From positions 56,053,600-56,117,599 of the forward strand of contig CM069454.1 in the NCBI GenBank assembly GCA_035610835.1: 64,000 nt of DNA, in the 5' to 3' direction. The DNA comes from Ophiura sarsii. Lineage: Eukaryota; Echinodermata; Ophiuroidea; Amphilepidida; Ophiuridae. Positions 49,130 through 61,364 of this stretch are shown here, in pieces. Each line of letters begins with the position of its first letter. Within the stretch, counting starts at the first letter, position 1. The notes under the pieces are model-generated. The model did no database searches. It worked only from the letters and a program-made list of their open reading frames with translations, and was not told the origin of the DNA. A program made the position numbers and the translations under genes.

Positions 49130-49898
49130 CCACTCCTAAAATAAATAAAAAAATCCAATCAGAAATGCAGAGTATGCTTATTTGGGTACCATGGTATAGC
49201 TAGAGGATCACTCCATCCATACATAGCAAAACAAGTACAAACATCCCACGCATGACGTCACAATGACGTCACCAAACATGGCCGACCTCAAAATCCCGCC
49301 GTATTCGCTGGACAGTGAAGGCCAAAATAGAAATCTTCGCCAAATAATAAGCTCCAAATATCGGAATTTCACCCTGTTTTTGCTTATAAGTGAGGGAAAT
49401 GGTGTTTTATAACATAGGCCTATGCTATAATATTCAGGACCATACAATTAAAATATTTTTCAAAATGGCGATTAAAAAAAGTGGCAACAACGCCCCCTAC
49501 TATCGGACGTTGACGGCTTATCCTACCCCCGGGTAAGGTAGCACCCTCAATTTGTTTTCGTCAAAATGAGCGCAGGGGATGTAAAAGCAATCACCTAGAC
49601 GCCCTAGGTCACTGTTCTTTACGTTTTAGCGCAATCGACGACCACCCTCTCTTAGGAGGACGAGGGTTTTAATGCCTATCTTAAGCATTCTTTCTGTAAA
49701 AGTGGCACAACATCGATTTTAGGTAGCTTTAGTTAATTGATCATATCTCAGGAATGACAAAACTAAATTACATGAAATAACAGCATATGAAAGCTAAATG
49801 TTTAGTCTATTAATAGGTATACAATTGTTACACCAAATTCTAGAAGTTCATGGTCAATAAGTTGGGTAAACACGTGCACGGTTTTTTGAGACACCCTG
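48888..49898. mobile_element. Mariner-like non-autonomous element with TA target
   Basis: Long inverted ends beginning CAGGGTGTCTAAAAAAACC (left) and CAGGGTGTCTCAAAAAACC (right, inward), with similarity continuing for about 190 bp through CGTGCACGTGTTTACCCAAC. TA flanks both sides. The repeat copy at 10,917-10,930 on the other strand has CCCGATTATAGTG without the element. The centre includes a 30-base G run (49,097-49,126) and no transposase frame. Confidence 0.82.
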
Positions 49899-51540
49899 TA
49901 TAGTGTTTCCGGCTACGATTGCAACTGTACTGTACGCACGTGAACAGAATAACAAAATGGAATGCTTTATTGTGAAAATCGAAACAAATTCCTTACATTG
50001 GAAGCGGATTTCCATTTTGATTTCGTAAAGTTATGTCAAGTCTTTCCACAAAGTCACACTATATTATAAGAGAGATAAATTAATGTGCAAGAAATTTAAA
50101 AAAAGATCACATGCTAGTGCTTTAGGACGGTTAACATTAATCAATACACAGCAGATTACACCGTGATAACTTTTTTATTTGTCCAGATCATCAAAAGAGA
50201 GGGTTCTGATCAAACATGCAGAATCTCCCTTTTTTACAAAAAATAATCTGTGATTTCTGTTTGATTTTACAAATGACCAATATAAGCAGTGTTGTTAATT
50301 ACAACAGTAGTGTCAATCGAATGCAGATTTGTTTATGTGCAGTTTCTTATTCGAAAGTGAAAATAGTCTTAGATTCAAAAAATTGTAAATCATTCCATTT
50401 TAGTACTCGAAGAGCCATTTTTGATAGTGAGATGAATTGAATCTTCCCATTTGGAATTCCCTGGAGAGGCCAGGCATTTACTGAATGTGTTGCTATTCCT
50501 TCTTTTTGTACGGAGTCTATGCAGTTTGCACCTTGCGGCTATCGGTTTTTCAAATACAGAACAGATTTTTCAGAAACCTTTCCCGACTTTCAAAGCCTTA
50601 TCTCAAGAATTACTGAACCAGTACTTGGCATGTTTGTGCTAATTTTAATGCATTTCAAATATGGTGACGATTTCAATAATGATAACATTTAAAAAATATT
50701 TTGTGACGTTTTGGGACTGTCGTCTGCAGACGGCGACTGACGCGTTGAAAGTGTTAAAGAGACATGAGGTCAGAAATTGTCTATAGGCCACCGTTATTGT
50801 TATCCATTCCCTCGCTAGTACATTTGATGTATTTGATTATATGTTATCCTCAAGTCAACACCTATAAGTAAGGCTAATGAATATCTCTCCATCTAGCACA
50901 CATGGCATGTCTGATAATTGGTTTCGTGTATGAACATGAAATTATCAAATAAGGGATTAACTTACGTATAAAACAAGTGGAATCGCACAGTTGCCCAGGG
51001 CCGTCTACTCCATACGGTACCTCACCCCATTAAAAGAAAGAAAGCAATCCTAGGCTTTTATTCTCCATTCCTTTTAAATCCCATTAGTGTGTAAATGGAA
51101 CAAAAGGAATGTTGTTTATGGCACCGGACACTAATTATATCACCTTTATTCCCATAAGAGGTAACACAGGACGCATCATATGAAACTCAATACCGCCTGT
51201 TATTATTCGAAGGAAATTTTCGGCATGCAACATAACATAATTATATACCACCTGTGTAAAGAAGATTTCTTCAGCAACACACGTATGCCTCACTTTCATC
51301 ACGTGACCACTGCATGGTTTCTGTCACCAGTGTCTATTGGTTCCCATTGACACTATTGCAATTCAGTCCTCTCTTATTTTTCTTAAAGACCTTTTATTTG
51401 TGTACACCTTTTAATTTGGATTCAACTTCTTTTCATATCTGTTGTGGCCAAGATGCCTGTCTGTAGTATGTATTAAGGTGGAAGTCAAACGATCTCCAGT
51501 TGATAATTACTTTAACACATGTTCTGCACTGTTTATTTAT
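49899..51540. repeat. Interspersed repeat, inverted copy of 9.9-10.9 kb and 61.4-62.4 kb
   Basis: Sequence order is the reverse of 10,917 to 9,878 and, at its far end, of 62,420 to 61,365. It contains one copy of the 170 bp dispersed block and a GTCTGCAGAC palindrome at 50,722. No gene. Confidence 0.65.
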
Positions 51541-51925
51541 AGGGGTTGTGGACTCTTAGGTACAGTCTCCATAAAACTGCGTAACTTCTTCAATATTCAT
51601 TTAATCTTTATAAACGTATACATTTTCTTGCAGAAAAGGGTTCAATGAATCCAACCATGATAATGAAATTGACCATTTTGGAAAAATTTATAAAAACACG
51701 TTTTTGACCCATTTTAGGTTTGGAAAAAGATAGCTCATAATATATTTTGTAACATTTTTCATACTAGTTTTATGATAATCCTGATAACATTCCCCAGGAG
51801 CATTTATTTTTTATTTTTTAATATCTTATTTATTTTTTGAGTTACAGACCAAAAAGTGCCAAAAAATGTGATTTTTCATGATTTGGGCGGTAAAAAATCA
51901 CATTAGTTTTGTTAGAATATTGATC
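51541..51925. mobile_element. TTAA MITE, left part, cut by the assembly gap
   Basis: Contains GTGGACTCTTAGGTACAGTC and ACTGCGTAACTTCTTCA blocks as in 6,406-6,905. The right half is lost in the N run. Confidence 0.7.
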
Positions 51926-52025
51926 NNNNNNNNNNNNNNNNNNNNNNNNNNNNNNNNNNNNNNNNNNNNNNNNNNNNNNNNNNNNNNNNNNNNNNNNNNN
52001 NNNNNNNNNNNNNNNNNNNNNNNNN
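51926..52025. other. Assembly gap (100 N)
   Basis: Exactly 100 undetermined bases, a size often used for gaps of unknown length. Order and distance across it are not established by the sequence. Confidence 0.98.
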
Positions 52026-52319
52026 TCCAAAAATCTTAAAATCTTAGGGGTGCTACGCACCCCTTAACTTATTATTGGACTGACATTGTATATATTTTTA
52101 AAAAAATCACGGGGGTGCTGACCCCAAGCACCACTACGGTGTGTTTCAATGATTAGATTAAAATCACGTCCTCCCCTCAATTGGAATATATTACATATAC
52201 TAAAATGGTAAGGCGGCAAAGTCTGTTAACTACCATAAGAAAAAATCAGGGTCGCAGATATATATAGAAGTGAATTGAATATGTTCGAGACTTGACATAT
52301 CTATAAGCAAGCAGTGTTA

Positions 52320-52846
52320 GAGACTTTGCAATCAGGAACGTGAAACACATATTGGATAGCTTATGCAATTTATGGAATAAACTAGATTTGTAGACTGTAT
52401 TTTTTCTAAACTGTACATACATAGCAATTTAGTTAGGAGACCAGGTTGAGACTACCAGTTGGATTTACATTACTCCGGTGAACTTACTCCTGCCATGTGA
52501 TAATTCACATAACGCTTTTGATATTTTACTTATAACTTGCTCTGCACTAGCGGGTATCCACGCTAGCATACACTTCTTGTCTCAATATTGTATCATTAAT
52601 GAGTCAAATTGACAGGTATGTAACATTGATCAAATTAGTCAAACACCTGTTATCTCCAGTCGTAGTTCCTAACGTATATCTTACCACGCCCACAACTTCA
52701 ATCACTTCACGCATGCGCTCACAACAACTTGTTAGGTAACACTCCGTCGTTAGTAAGTTTGTCGTAGGTTGGTGCATCTTCAATCGTATCATTGCAGACA
52801 ACCAAACGTGTTGGTATAGATGCGTTAAGTTACATCGCTGTCAAAC
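52320..52846. other. 5' flank of receptor copy 2, no gene seen
   Basis: Matches 1,738-2,258 with a few substitutions and a small insertion (CAACCAAACG versus CCACACG just before the start). Confidence 0.4.
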
Positions 52847-53921
52847 ATGGCTCACTGTGCAAGTAACATTTCCGAGAATGACCTAGAACTGTACAAGTAT
52901 TCCTCATCTTCGCGGGCATTTGTGACGATATTTGTTCCGATCGTAGCTATTATCGGACTAGTTAGTAACGGCGCTTTCGTATTCGTCGTTTACCGCGTCA
53001 AGTTTATGAGAAGTATCACCAATATATACTTGGTGAATTTAGCCATCGCTGACTGTAGTCTACTGGTAGCGGCATTTTCACAATATATCGGCGATTATGT
53101 GATATCATCGGTCTACGATCTTCGATTCTCCTTCTACACCTCGATTGGGTGTTCTATGCCTAATTTTCTGATATATCTATGTTATTATGCCTCTGTATGG
53201 ACAATTACACTGGTGAGTATTGAGCGTTATTTGGCAATATGTCACACTTTCTGGCATCGTATTGTAAGCAACAAAAGTAGAGCTATTAAGATGATAATTC
53301 TAGTGTGGGTCGTTTCACTAGCGTTTGCGGTTTGGCAGCACCGTACACCCCGATTACAGTTTGCGCTCTTTCCTCCGCTAATGATTCTGGACTGGTAACT
53401 ACTGAATTTATCTACTGCGAGTTTGCGTGTGATTGGTGTGCCGGGGCGCTGTATATAACCGATGTTATTCAATTCCTAATTGCACTCATCGTGAACGTGA
53501 TCATGTACGGGTTGATCGTGTACCATCTGGCAATACCACGATTGCTTCCGCTGACGATATCGATCAAAACAATAGATCGATCAAGACGCGTAATACGGTA
53601 GCCAAGATGTTGATTATTAACGGCGTCATCTTTTTTCTCTGTTTGTTTCCGTTTACGCTCGTAAACATTGAAAACATCGCGTTCAGAGTCGGTTTTGTCA
53701 TATTTGGCAAGTCTTTCATCGATCTGTTGAGCTGGGTCGGACGAATCCTGTTCTTGATTAACTCCGTCACTAACACTTTCATATACAATGCTACGAATCC
53801 ACGTTATAGACTTGCATTCCGCGAAGCGTTCAGTAGTCATCAACGTAGACACAAACACAATGCGGCAAAATCAGTTAACACGTCGCAGATATCTCAAGTT
53901 ACTTGCAATACTAAGATATAA
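52847..53921 (+). pseudogene. Second copy of the class A receptor, frameshifted twice
   Basis: Same start and first ~160 codons as 2,259-3,335. Near 53,330 the GCGGGTTTGG of copy 1 is GCGGTTTGG, shifting the frame inside helix 4 and leading to a stop at 53,398. Near 53,530 CTGGGCAAT is CTGGCAAT, a second loss that does not restore the first frame. From there helices 6-7 and the tail read normally to the stop at 53,919-53,921. Other differences are scattered and mostly silent (one visible change is Ile to Val in the sequence after helix 6). The breaks would remove a working receptor, unless they are base-calling errors, since both are losses of one G from GGG. Confidence 0.88.
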
Positions 53922-55205
53922 ACAACGGAAGAAGTAGGTGTCTCGGCTGTAGTCCCTTGGATAGAGGTTGATAACATTTATACGTTAACATGTATTGGTA
54001 CAGAAGGAACTTTATCAACATGATCAAGACTCACTTTTTCTTGGCTTAGCATGAATGGAGCTTGATAACTATATTTGAAAGGAACCTTTATAAGGTAAAA
54101 TATGTATTGGTTCAGATGGAACTGTTACTAGTGAAGACAAACAATCTACTGCAACTATCAAGACACATTCTCTTTGCTTAGCATGAATTATTGGACACTT
54201 GTTTGTACTATAAGGCAACGAAAACCCTGATAGAGTCACAAGGTTTGTCTTGGGATTTGAATTTGTGTGTGTATACTAGTAATTTTCTGTTGGTTTAACG
54301 GAGGAGACCTTCAACACCATTGACTTGACGAAACAGTAACATGTTGGGATTTCATGGGCTATTTACACGTCATGAGAGACAAAGGAGTTTGCCGTTTACG
54401 AGATCTTACGAGATTTGCTTTTATCATAATATATTTTAAGTTTAATCAGTTTCAAGTTGCGAGAAATATACGTGTTTTATCTCTCCGCGCGCAAAAGTTA
54501 TCCAAGCGTACGCGCGCGAGTGTGGCCATACGAACGCATTTGATGTGCAATGCACTTCAGATGCGTTCACGAGAACCTATACATCCTTCTATATTAATTC
54601 GCTGCCGTAAAGAATGCTTGACAATTTAGACCTGATGAAACTATAATTCCGAATCATCTTCTATCAAAAACATTTACTTTAACTATAAATACAATACAAA
54701 TATTGTAATATGTGTCACATAAAATCATGACGTGCAAATTGCAAGCTTTAACGTACGTCTGATAAGTAATAACGTACTTGCTTATTACACATAATGGTAC
54801 ATTAGTTAAGTGTAGCGATAGTATTATAATTCTGCACGACTGAGTATGGGGGATTTAGACTAACTCTAGTTCAGAAATCAGAAAGAGAAATTCAGAATTT
54901 GTCTCGATGCTCTAAATGAAACCATAAATTCTTGCGAACATTTAAAATCTATTTCGGGTTCGAAGAAAAAGGAGAATGTATCGATTTCACTATGCCATGC
55001 TAAAGGTCGTTGGAAGAAATAAATATATCAAATTGGGTTGCTATATTAACATGTAAGAACGATTGATTCTATTAAAATAAGGCGCAATCGACTCTACAAT
55101 TCTGTCGGAAAGATTTTCGACATCATATTTTACACACCATCTTGCTACTCCGCAATCTCTAAATTTACAATTTGGTGTTTGGACGAGTAATATATTTCTT
55201 CATAT
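53922..55205. other. 3' flank of receptor copy 2, no gene seen
   Basis: Matches 3,336-5,476 without the elements at 3,434 and 4,161. Contains their insertion sites at about 54,012 and 54,363. Confidence 0.5.
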
Positions 55206-55387
55206 CACAACATATTAAAAAATGATAGTCCATCCGGGATTTGAATCCGGTACCTCTGGATCTCCAGACTAGCACTCTACTAACTTAGATCAGTTGGTAG
55301 AGCGCTGGTTAAGAGATCCAGCGATTCCGGGTTCAATTCCTAAATAGTCAGAGAACATTTGTGACTATCATTTATAATTATGTGGTG
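55206..55387. repeat. Palindrome of two tRNA-like sequences, copy 2
   Basis: Same layout as 5,477-5,659. Here the plus half reads AGTTGGTAGAGCGCTGG without the extra T found in copy 1, making the D-arm more tRNA-like. Confidence 0.65.
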
Positions 55388-56111
55388 TCATTTTAAGAAG
55401 AAATAATTTACCCGTATCAATTTAACCATTACTCGTTTACATTTTGATGTTTATTAGTCACAATAAGTTGAACATATTGATAAAGGTATAACAACAAGTG
55501 GTAACAGAGAGCTGATAGCCGTAAATAGATTCATCAGGCTTGTAGATAATCATGAAAGAATTGGTTTTGTTTTGCGAGACCAATTTAGGCCCTCTATCAA
55601 CAAACGGTTGGACAAAACAGACCATTTCACGGTAAAACATCAACAGGCTCGGTAGGATTGGGAAAGCTAGTCGTAAACCAGGGCAACTGTCAGCTCGAAA
55701 AAAACCCGTACGTTTGTTATCTACCCTATATTGATTGGTCATGCAAAAAAACACACCAAATTCTTTGTATGTAAAAACTGGCTCTTTTATGTATGTCAAT
55801 GTCGTTATGATAATATTACATTTAGTTTACTAGTCTATTGTTTATGACGTCGAAGTGTTTTCGTCCAATTGGTCAGTTTCGTGCAATTTGTTGTTGTTGT
55901 GCATTCACTAATGCAACCATTGCATTAGTTTATGCACTTATTGTATACATTGATGAATGAACCATTTTTTTCATAATTGATTGCGTTTATTGAGTTATTG
56001 ACCATTTCCTCAAGTTTCGTAAAACTTCGATATTGTCCATCGCATTGGTTTTTGTGTTATTTGCCTAGGTATATGCGTCACTTTCTTGAATGAATGCGTC
56101 AATTTCGTAAG

Positions 56112-56707
56112 TTAAGGGGTGTGGACCCTCAGCATAGCCTCCGTAAAACTGCCGTAACTTCTTCATTATTCATTTAATCTATATAAAAGTATACATTGTT
56201 TTGCAGAAAAGGGTTCAATGAATCCAACCATGATAATGAAATTGACCATTTTGGAGAAAATGATGAAAAACACGTTTGTTTGACCCATTTTAGGTTCTGC
56301 AAAGATAACTCAAAATATTTTGTCACATTTTGTCATTTTGTGATTTTTTACCTCCAAAATCATGAAAATCACATTTTTGATAACCCCCCCCCCCCCATAT
56401 TTGTTGGCAATTTTGTTCTATAACTCAAAATATAAATATGATATTAAGAAAAATGTTATCAGGATTATAATAAAATGAGTATGACAAAATCTGACCCAAA
56501 AAATGTATTTTGAGTTATCTATGCAGAACCCAAAATGGGTTGAAAAACGCGTTTTTTGTAATTTTCTCTAAAATGGTCAATTTCATGTTCATGGTCATTG
56601 AACCCTTTTCTACAAGAAAATAAACATATTTGTATAGATTAAATGAATAATGAAGGAGTTACAGCAGTTTTACGGAGGCTATACCTGAGGGTCTACACTC
56701 CCCTTAA
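56112..56707. mobile_element. TTAA-flanked MITE, copy 2
   Basis: Same element as 6,406-6,905, about 95 bp longer, with extra internal sequence including CTCAAAATATTTTGTCACA and a C run near 56,385. Confidence 0.8.
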
Positions 56708-56876
56708 TATGTCAATTGCATAATTGAATATGTCCATTGCATAATTGAATATGTCAATTGCATAATTGAATATGTCAATTGCATAATTGAATATGTCAAT
56801 TGCATAATTGAATATGTCAATTTCATAATTGAATATGTCAATTGCATAATTGAATATGTCAATTGCGTACTAATTG
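56706..56876. repeat. 21-bp tandem repeat, 8 units
   Basis: Eight units of the same 21 bp sequence as at 6,904 (four units there), with single-base variants in units 2, 6 and 8. Confidence 0.9.
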
Positions 56877-58499
56877 AATAATGTCAATGGCGTATTGACG
56901 TTATTGACGCATCACTTACGCATTTGACACATCGGGCGCTGCCTTGACGCAAATACACAATTTTAATATCGATAAGTTAATAAAAACTGAAATAGTATTG
57001 TGTATAGACGCGTTATCCAATGCACTAATAACGTATTAAGCAGATGCGTCAATTACTTGAATGAATGCATCACTTACGTTAGCGGATGCGTATGGCGTTA
57101 CTGCGTTATTGGTATAGTTGACGATGCGTTTGACACGGTCGATGTCATGATTATGCACTGGAAGCATCCAGGTTCATACAACATATTCTAAACAGTGTAT
57201 CCTTAATTGTATAACACCATTGATTCGAAGTCTTTGGATCATTAGGCTACAAGGCCCGCTTAGCAGCGCTATAAATTGGTGCCCTAAAATCCGGTAACAA
57301 ATTTAAATATTCGCCCTCCATCAAAGCTGGTTGCTATATGACATAATTCTCGTGTGCAACCAACCGGCTGTATTGCAACGCCCATTGAGTAGTTTAAGCG
57401 CATGAGCGTGGATGTTATTTGCAACATACTGGAAACTCACCCATGCAGTTAGCAATTAGTATTGCTCGTGCACGCCCCAAATTTAAATATACAACCAGGC
57501 AATCCTCTCGTAGTAAGTGATAACAATAGGTTTACTAGACCGAATTAATAGCGCTCCTAAGCTTACTAATTTTTCATGATAATCATTCAACCTCTTGTTT
57601 TAAAGTACTTATTTAAGTAGACGTACATAAATATAATAATGAAAAGAATCATATATTTAATGATTGATGAGACTCTTCTTATCTAGTCCAAGGACGTTTC
57701 GGAAACAACCTGCTTCCATTGTCAGTATTGTTATAGAGTGATGACGATTGTACATTTTGTTTATTATGTTATTCTCTCTCGATGTATATTTGAATCCTAT
57801 CACAGCCACACAGAATCACCAATAATAAAGTTGACTTGTATGACCAATTACTTCATCTATATCTAGTACTAGAAATAATACGTACATAATGTCGTTTTGT
57901 TAATTTTTTTTATATTGTGGCCTTTTTGTGCCACAAATATTGTTATTGAAGCTTCACAGAATCTGTCTATTATTAATCATTTCCATCTGAAGGAATTTCC
58001 ATTCAATTATGTTCTTCATCTTCTTGTTGGAACAGCAGGTCGTGTGTTTATCCATCATTATCTTAAAATGTTATATAACACTTTCCGAGCGGCTATCAAA
58101 AACCTTTGCCAATTTCAAAATCTATCTCAAGGATTACTGAATCAATACTAGGTATGTTTGTACTAGTCCTAATGCATTCCTCATGGTGACACCAAATATG
58201 GTAATGAAATTCAATTATGTTGACATTTTTTAAACAATTTATGACATTTAGGAATGTCGTCTGCAGACGCCTGCCGCATGGAAAGTGTTAATGATAATGG
58301 TCAGACCTTTGTCCGTCTGCTCTTGAAGTTTATCAACAATATATTGACGAATGTCATAGGCATCCGCAAATAGCGGCGCGCTTGGTGAGGTTCCAAGTGG
58401 TGCGTAAGCGCACACTTAATCCGCTCCCTCGCATTGACGGTGGCACTTTAGCACATTCAATTTGAGAAGTGGCACTTTACAAAACTATTTGAGAATGCC
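56877..58499. other. Non-coding stretch matching 6,988-8,990
   Basis: Lacks the element at 8,100-8,442. Includes the dispersed 170 bp block at 58,085-58,240 and the GTCTGCAGAC palindrome at 58,258. No gene. Confidence 0.45.
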
Positions 58500-58986
58500 C
58501 CAGGGGGGCCAGTCAAACATAATGGGTGTACACACGCGTGACCAAATTTTTTCCAGACACCCCCTAAACAAGTTTTACCCTGCAAGCAAAATTACCCCCT
58601 TAACAAGTTTTTAGCGCGCTTTTCTTGCAAATGTTGACCCCTAAACAAGTTCTTGCCAGAATATGACCCCTAAACAAGTTTTGTCTATTTGCGATTATGA
58701 CGCTGTAGAGACGAGTGACACACATACATTCTCAAATTGGAAATGAGACGCTCAAAAGAAATCGCAAAAACGGAGATAACATTCTTCTGGGAACGGAGAA
58801 CAAAACAAGTTACCCAAAACACGTTCGACAGGTATTTTAAGCCACCCTTTTTCTTGAAAATCAGCGTTTTTGATACCCTTAACGCGTCACTCGCGTGACG
58901 CGTCCAACACTGAAAAAACACCCCTTTTTACGCGTTTTTTTTGGTCACGCCTGTGTACACTATTATCTTTTACTGGGCCCCCCGGG
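58500..58986. mobile_element. TIR element with 9-bp target duplication (copy 2 only)
   Basis: TIRs start CCAGGGGGGCC.AGT and CCCGGGGGGCCCAGT and continue with ATAAT..GTGTACAC and GCGTGACC. GAGAATGCC occurs at 58,491-58,499 and 58,987-58,995, but once in copy 1 (8,982-8,990). Inside are repeated CCCCTAAACAAGTTTT words. A 9 bp duplication suggests a Mutator-like origin; hAT with a shifted boundary is the alternative. No transposase. Confidence 0.85.
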
Positions 58987-59134
58987 GAGAATGCCTAGGT
59001 GATTGGCCAGCGGGTGGCCTTTTCCTTGACATCTTCGTCTAACATAGGCCTACCTTCGTTGATATTCTTGTCATGTTTGAAAGGCAGCTGCAGATAGGTC
59101 AGGTAGCAGGAAATGAGGTCGGCAGATATGAACC

Positions 59135-59430
59135 GGCAAGGCGAGGCAAGGCAAGGCAAGGCAAGGCGAGTCGATTCGAGTCGAGTTGAGTCGAGTCGAG
59201 TCGAGTCGAGGCGAGGCGAGGCGAGGTGAGGTGAGACGAGGCAAGGCGAGACGAGACGAGGCGAGGCGAGGCGAGGCGAGGCGAGGCGAGGCGAGGCGAG
59301 GCGAGGCGAGGCGAGGCGAGGCGAGGCGAGGCGAGGCGAGGCAAGGCGAGGCAAGGCGAGGCGAGGCAAGGCAAGGCAAGGCAAGGCAAGGCAAGGCAAG
59401 GCAAGGCAAGGCAAGGCAAGGCAAGGCAAG
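59135..59430. repeat. Pentanucleotide minisatellite, copy 2
   Basis: Same 5 bp units as 9,129-9,399 but with a longer GGCGA block (about 59,255-59,340). Open frames on both strands are composition artefacts. Confidence 0.95.
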
Positions 59431-59529
59431 TATGATTTATTAAAAAAAGACCCAAAGCCAAAAATATGATTTGTTAATTGATAATCAAATAATTGATTTG
59501 GTGAACATACAACTGTTACAAACCTTGTT

Positions 59530-61330
59530 TTAAAATAACGACGTACACCTAATACGTCACTGTATACTACCACTGAAAATAATCGAAGAATAAAAAAATA
59601 AAATAAGCAAATATATACATTTAAATTAATGTTTAGGCTATTAACGTTCGGAAAATTAAGAAAAGGTTAAGAATTGCGAATTACTCGCTTCACGAGAAAA
59701 AATAAGGTATACCATTACCGAAATACATTGTTCAATACAAACCACCGAACCTTATCGACATGCCTGAATCTGAAACTTGAATGTGTACACACACAGAACA
59801 TAATTTGTCGCCAAAAACTGAACTAAGTTCAATTTTATCAACAATGTATCGTTTAGATTTAGTAAAACCGTCCGGATTTGTTGACCCATAGGGGCTGTAA
59901 CACAAGGGACATGCTCTAATTAAATATTTCCCTAATTTTCAAATTATTTCATTTTCATAATTAAATACGAGTCAGCAGCCATACACCGATAGTTTGAATT
60001 TCTATTTTACATTCATCGAGTTAATTTTCGTGCCTGTTTTCTTTTTTCTTTTTCTTTTCATAATTTAGTAAATACGAATCCCCAGAAAGACAGAAATTGC
60101 ACCTAATATCTGTGAAAGTTCACTCAAGATTAAATCATACGATCAAACGCGGTGATGCAATGCGGGATTTTATTTCATTATGCTGTATGTTTTTTCTGTT
60201 ATATGTTTGTCACTTCTAGCGGGAATATAAACAGAAATGCAAGTGCGGTAAGGTGTTTCACTTTGTTGCATGTTGCGTAAATTTTAACGGGAGTTAGAGG
60301 TGATACAGTCGATTTCAGATGCCGTAAGCGTATTTCTTGAATTCCCCTTGTTTCACAAAGTAATACGATTTATGAATGCAACGAATGCATAATAAACGCC
60401 CTACATTTGTGTCTATCATATAACTTTATTAGCCTACACCATGCATTATTCTCATCAACTTTAGTCAAGAGTACACTGACATTAAATAACAATAAATCAC
60501 CCGGTTATTTCAATGTCAATGTGTCATTCCCCTGATCAATATTCTAACAAAACTAGTCTTCTTTCTTGTGTTAAAAGTTTCTAATAGTAATAGCAGGGAT
60601 ACTATTAATTTTGGGATAGGAAAGTCGTATACTAACGTACGTAGCGAAAACGGTCCTTTTGTGAATATTTGAATAAATTATGATAATCGTCTGGATTGCG
60701 TCGGTGACCGGCGTATGACATCAAATTTAGTCAGCATAGAATTTACTTTAGTCAGCATAGAATTGGTGGCGCTGTGCACGCGGTAGATTTACACACAGCT
60801 TGCTGTCAAAAATGATACTGACACTGAAGTTGGTTATCCAACTCCATCGGTTTTGGATGAAATAATTTAGTTCCAACGTGTGATGAATTTTATGGGGTCA
60901 TATAATCAAAATCCCGGGCAAAATCCATTGTTACATTGAAAGCAATGGAAATTCAAAAATAAACGGCCGTTCGTGTCTACCATCGTCTGCTTCAATCACA
61001 GGGACAATCACGCCTTATCGGTATAGCGCCACCAATTCTATGCTGACTAACTTCAATTTAAAAGTGGACCCGATCGGCAAGCTCAGTGGTACACCCATGG
61101 TAATAGTTTGTAATTTTGAAATGTTTCTTTTCTTATGGGAAACAATTCCTAGGTGATTCATAGATTGTATTTCAATTAACGATTTTAATAAATTATTTGC
61201 AAGTAAATCGATAAGAGGAAGAAATATATGGCAACTTATTTGTGAAAATCTAGCGAGAATGGAAACAAACAATCAGACATAAGCACAGGTGTCAAAGAAG
61301 ATGATTTATTGTGTAGTCCTGCATGCTTAG
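59530..61330 (+). repeat. Interspersed repeat R3, longest copy
   Basis: Matches 27,410-29,000 and 34,335-35,560 in order. It carries an insertion at about 60,600-61,110 that includes the inverted-repeat element at 60,726-61,051. Confidence 0.65.
60726..61051. mobile_element. TIR element with TTAGTCAGCATAGAATTGG ends
   Basis: TTAGTCAGCATAGAATTGG plus TGGCGCT at about 60,749-60,774 is perfectly inverted at 61,026-61,051. A partial extra copy of the left end (TTAGTCAGCATAGAATT) sits just upstream at 60,727. Non-coding interior. Confidence 0.7.
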
Positions 61331-61364
61331 GACCACTCCAGTGCCAGCAAGAATTTCCCCTCAA

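Larger units (their letters stand above)
46698..49422. repeat. Tandem duplication, unit B
   Basis: The junction with unit A reads CATAGGCCTAGCTTC. The two parent sites are ACAGTCCTAGCTTC (43,613) and CATAGGCCTATGC (49,414), sharing CCTA, so the join shows 4 bp microhomology. Confidence 0.85.
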
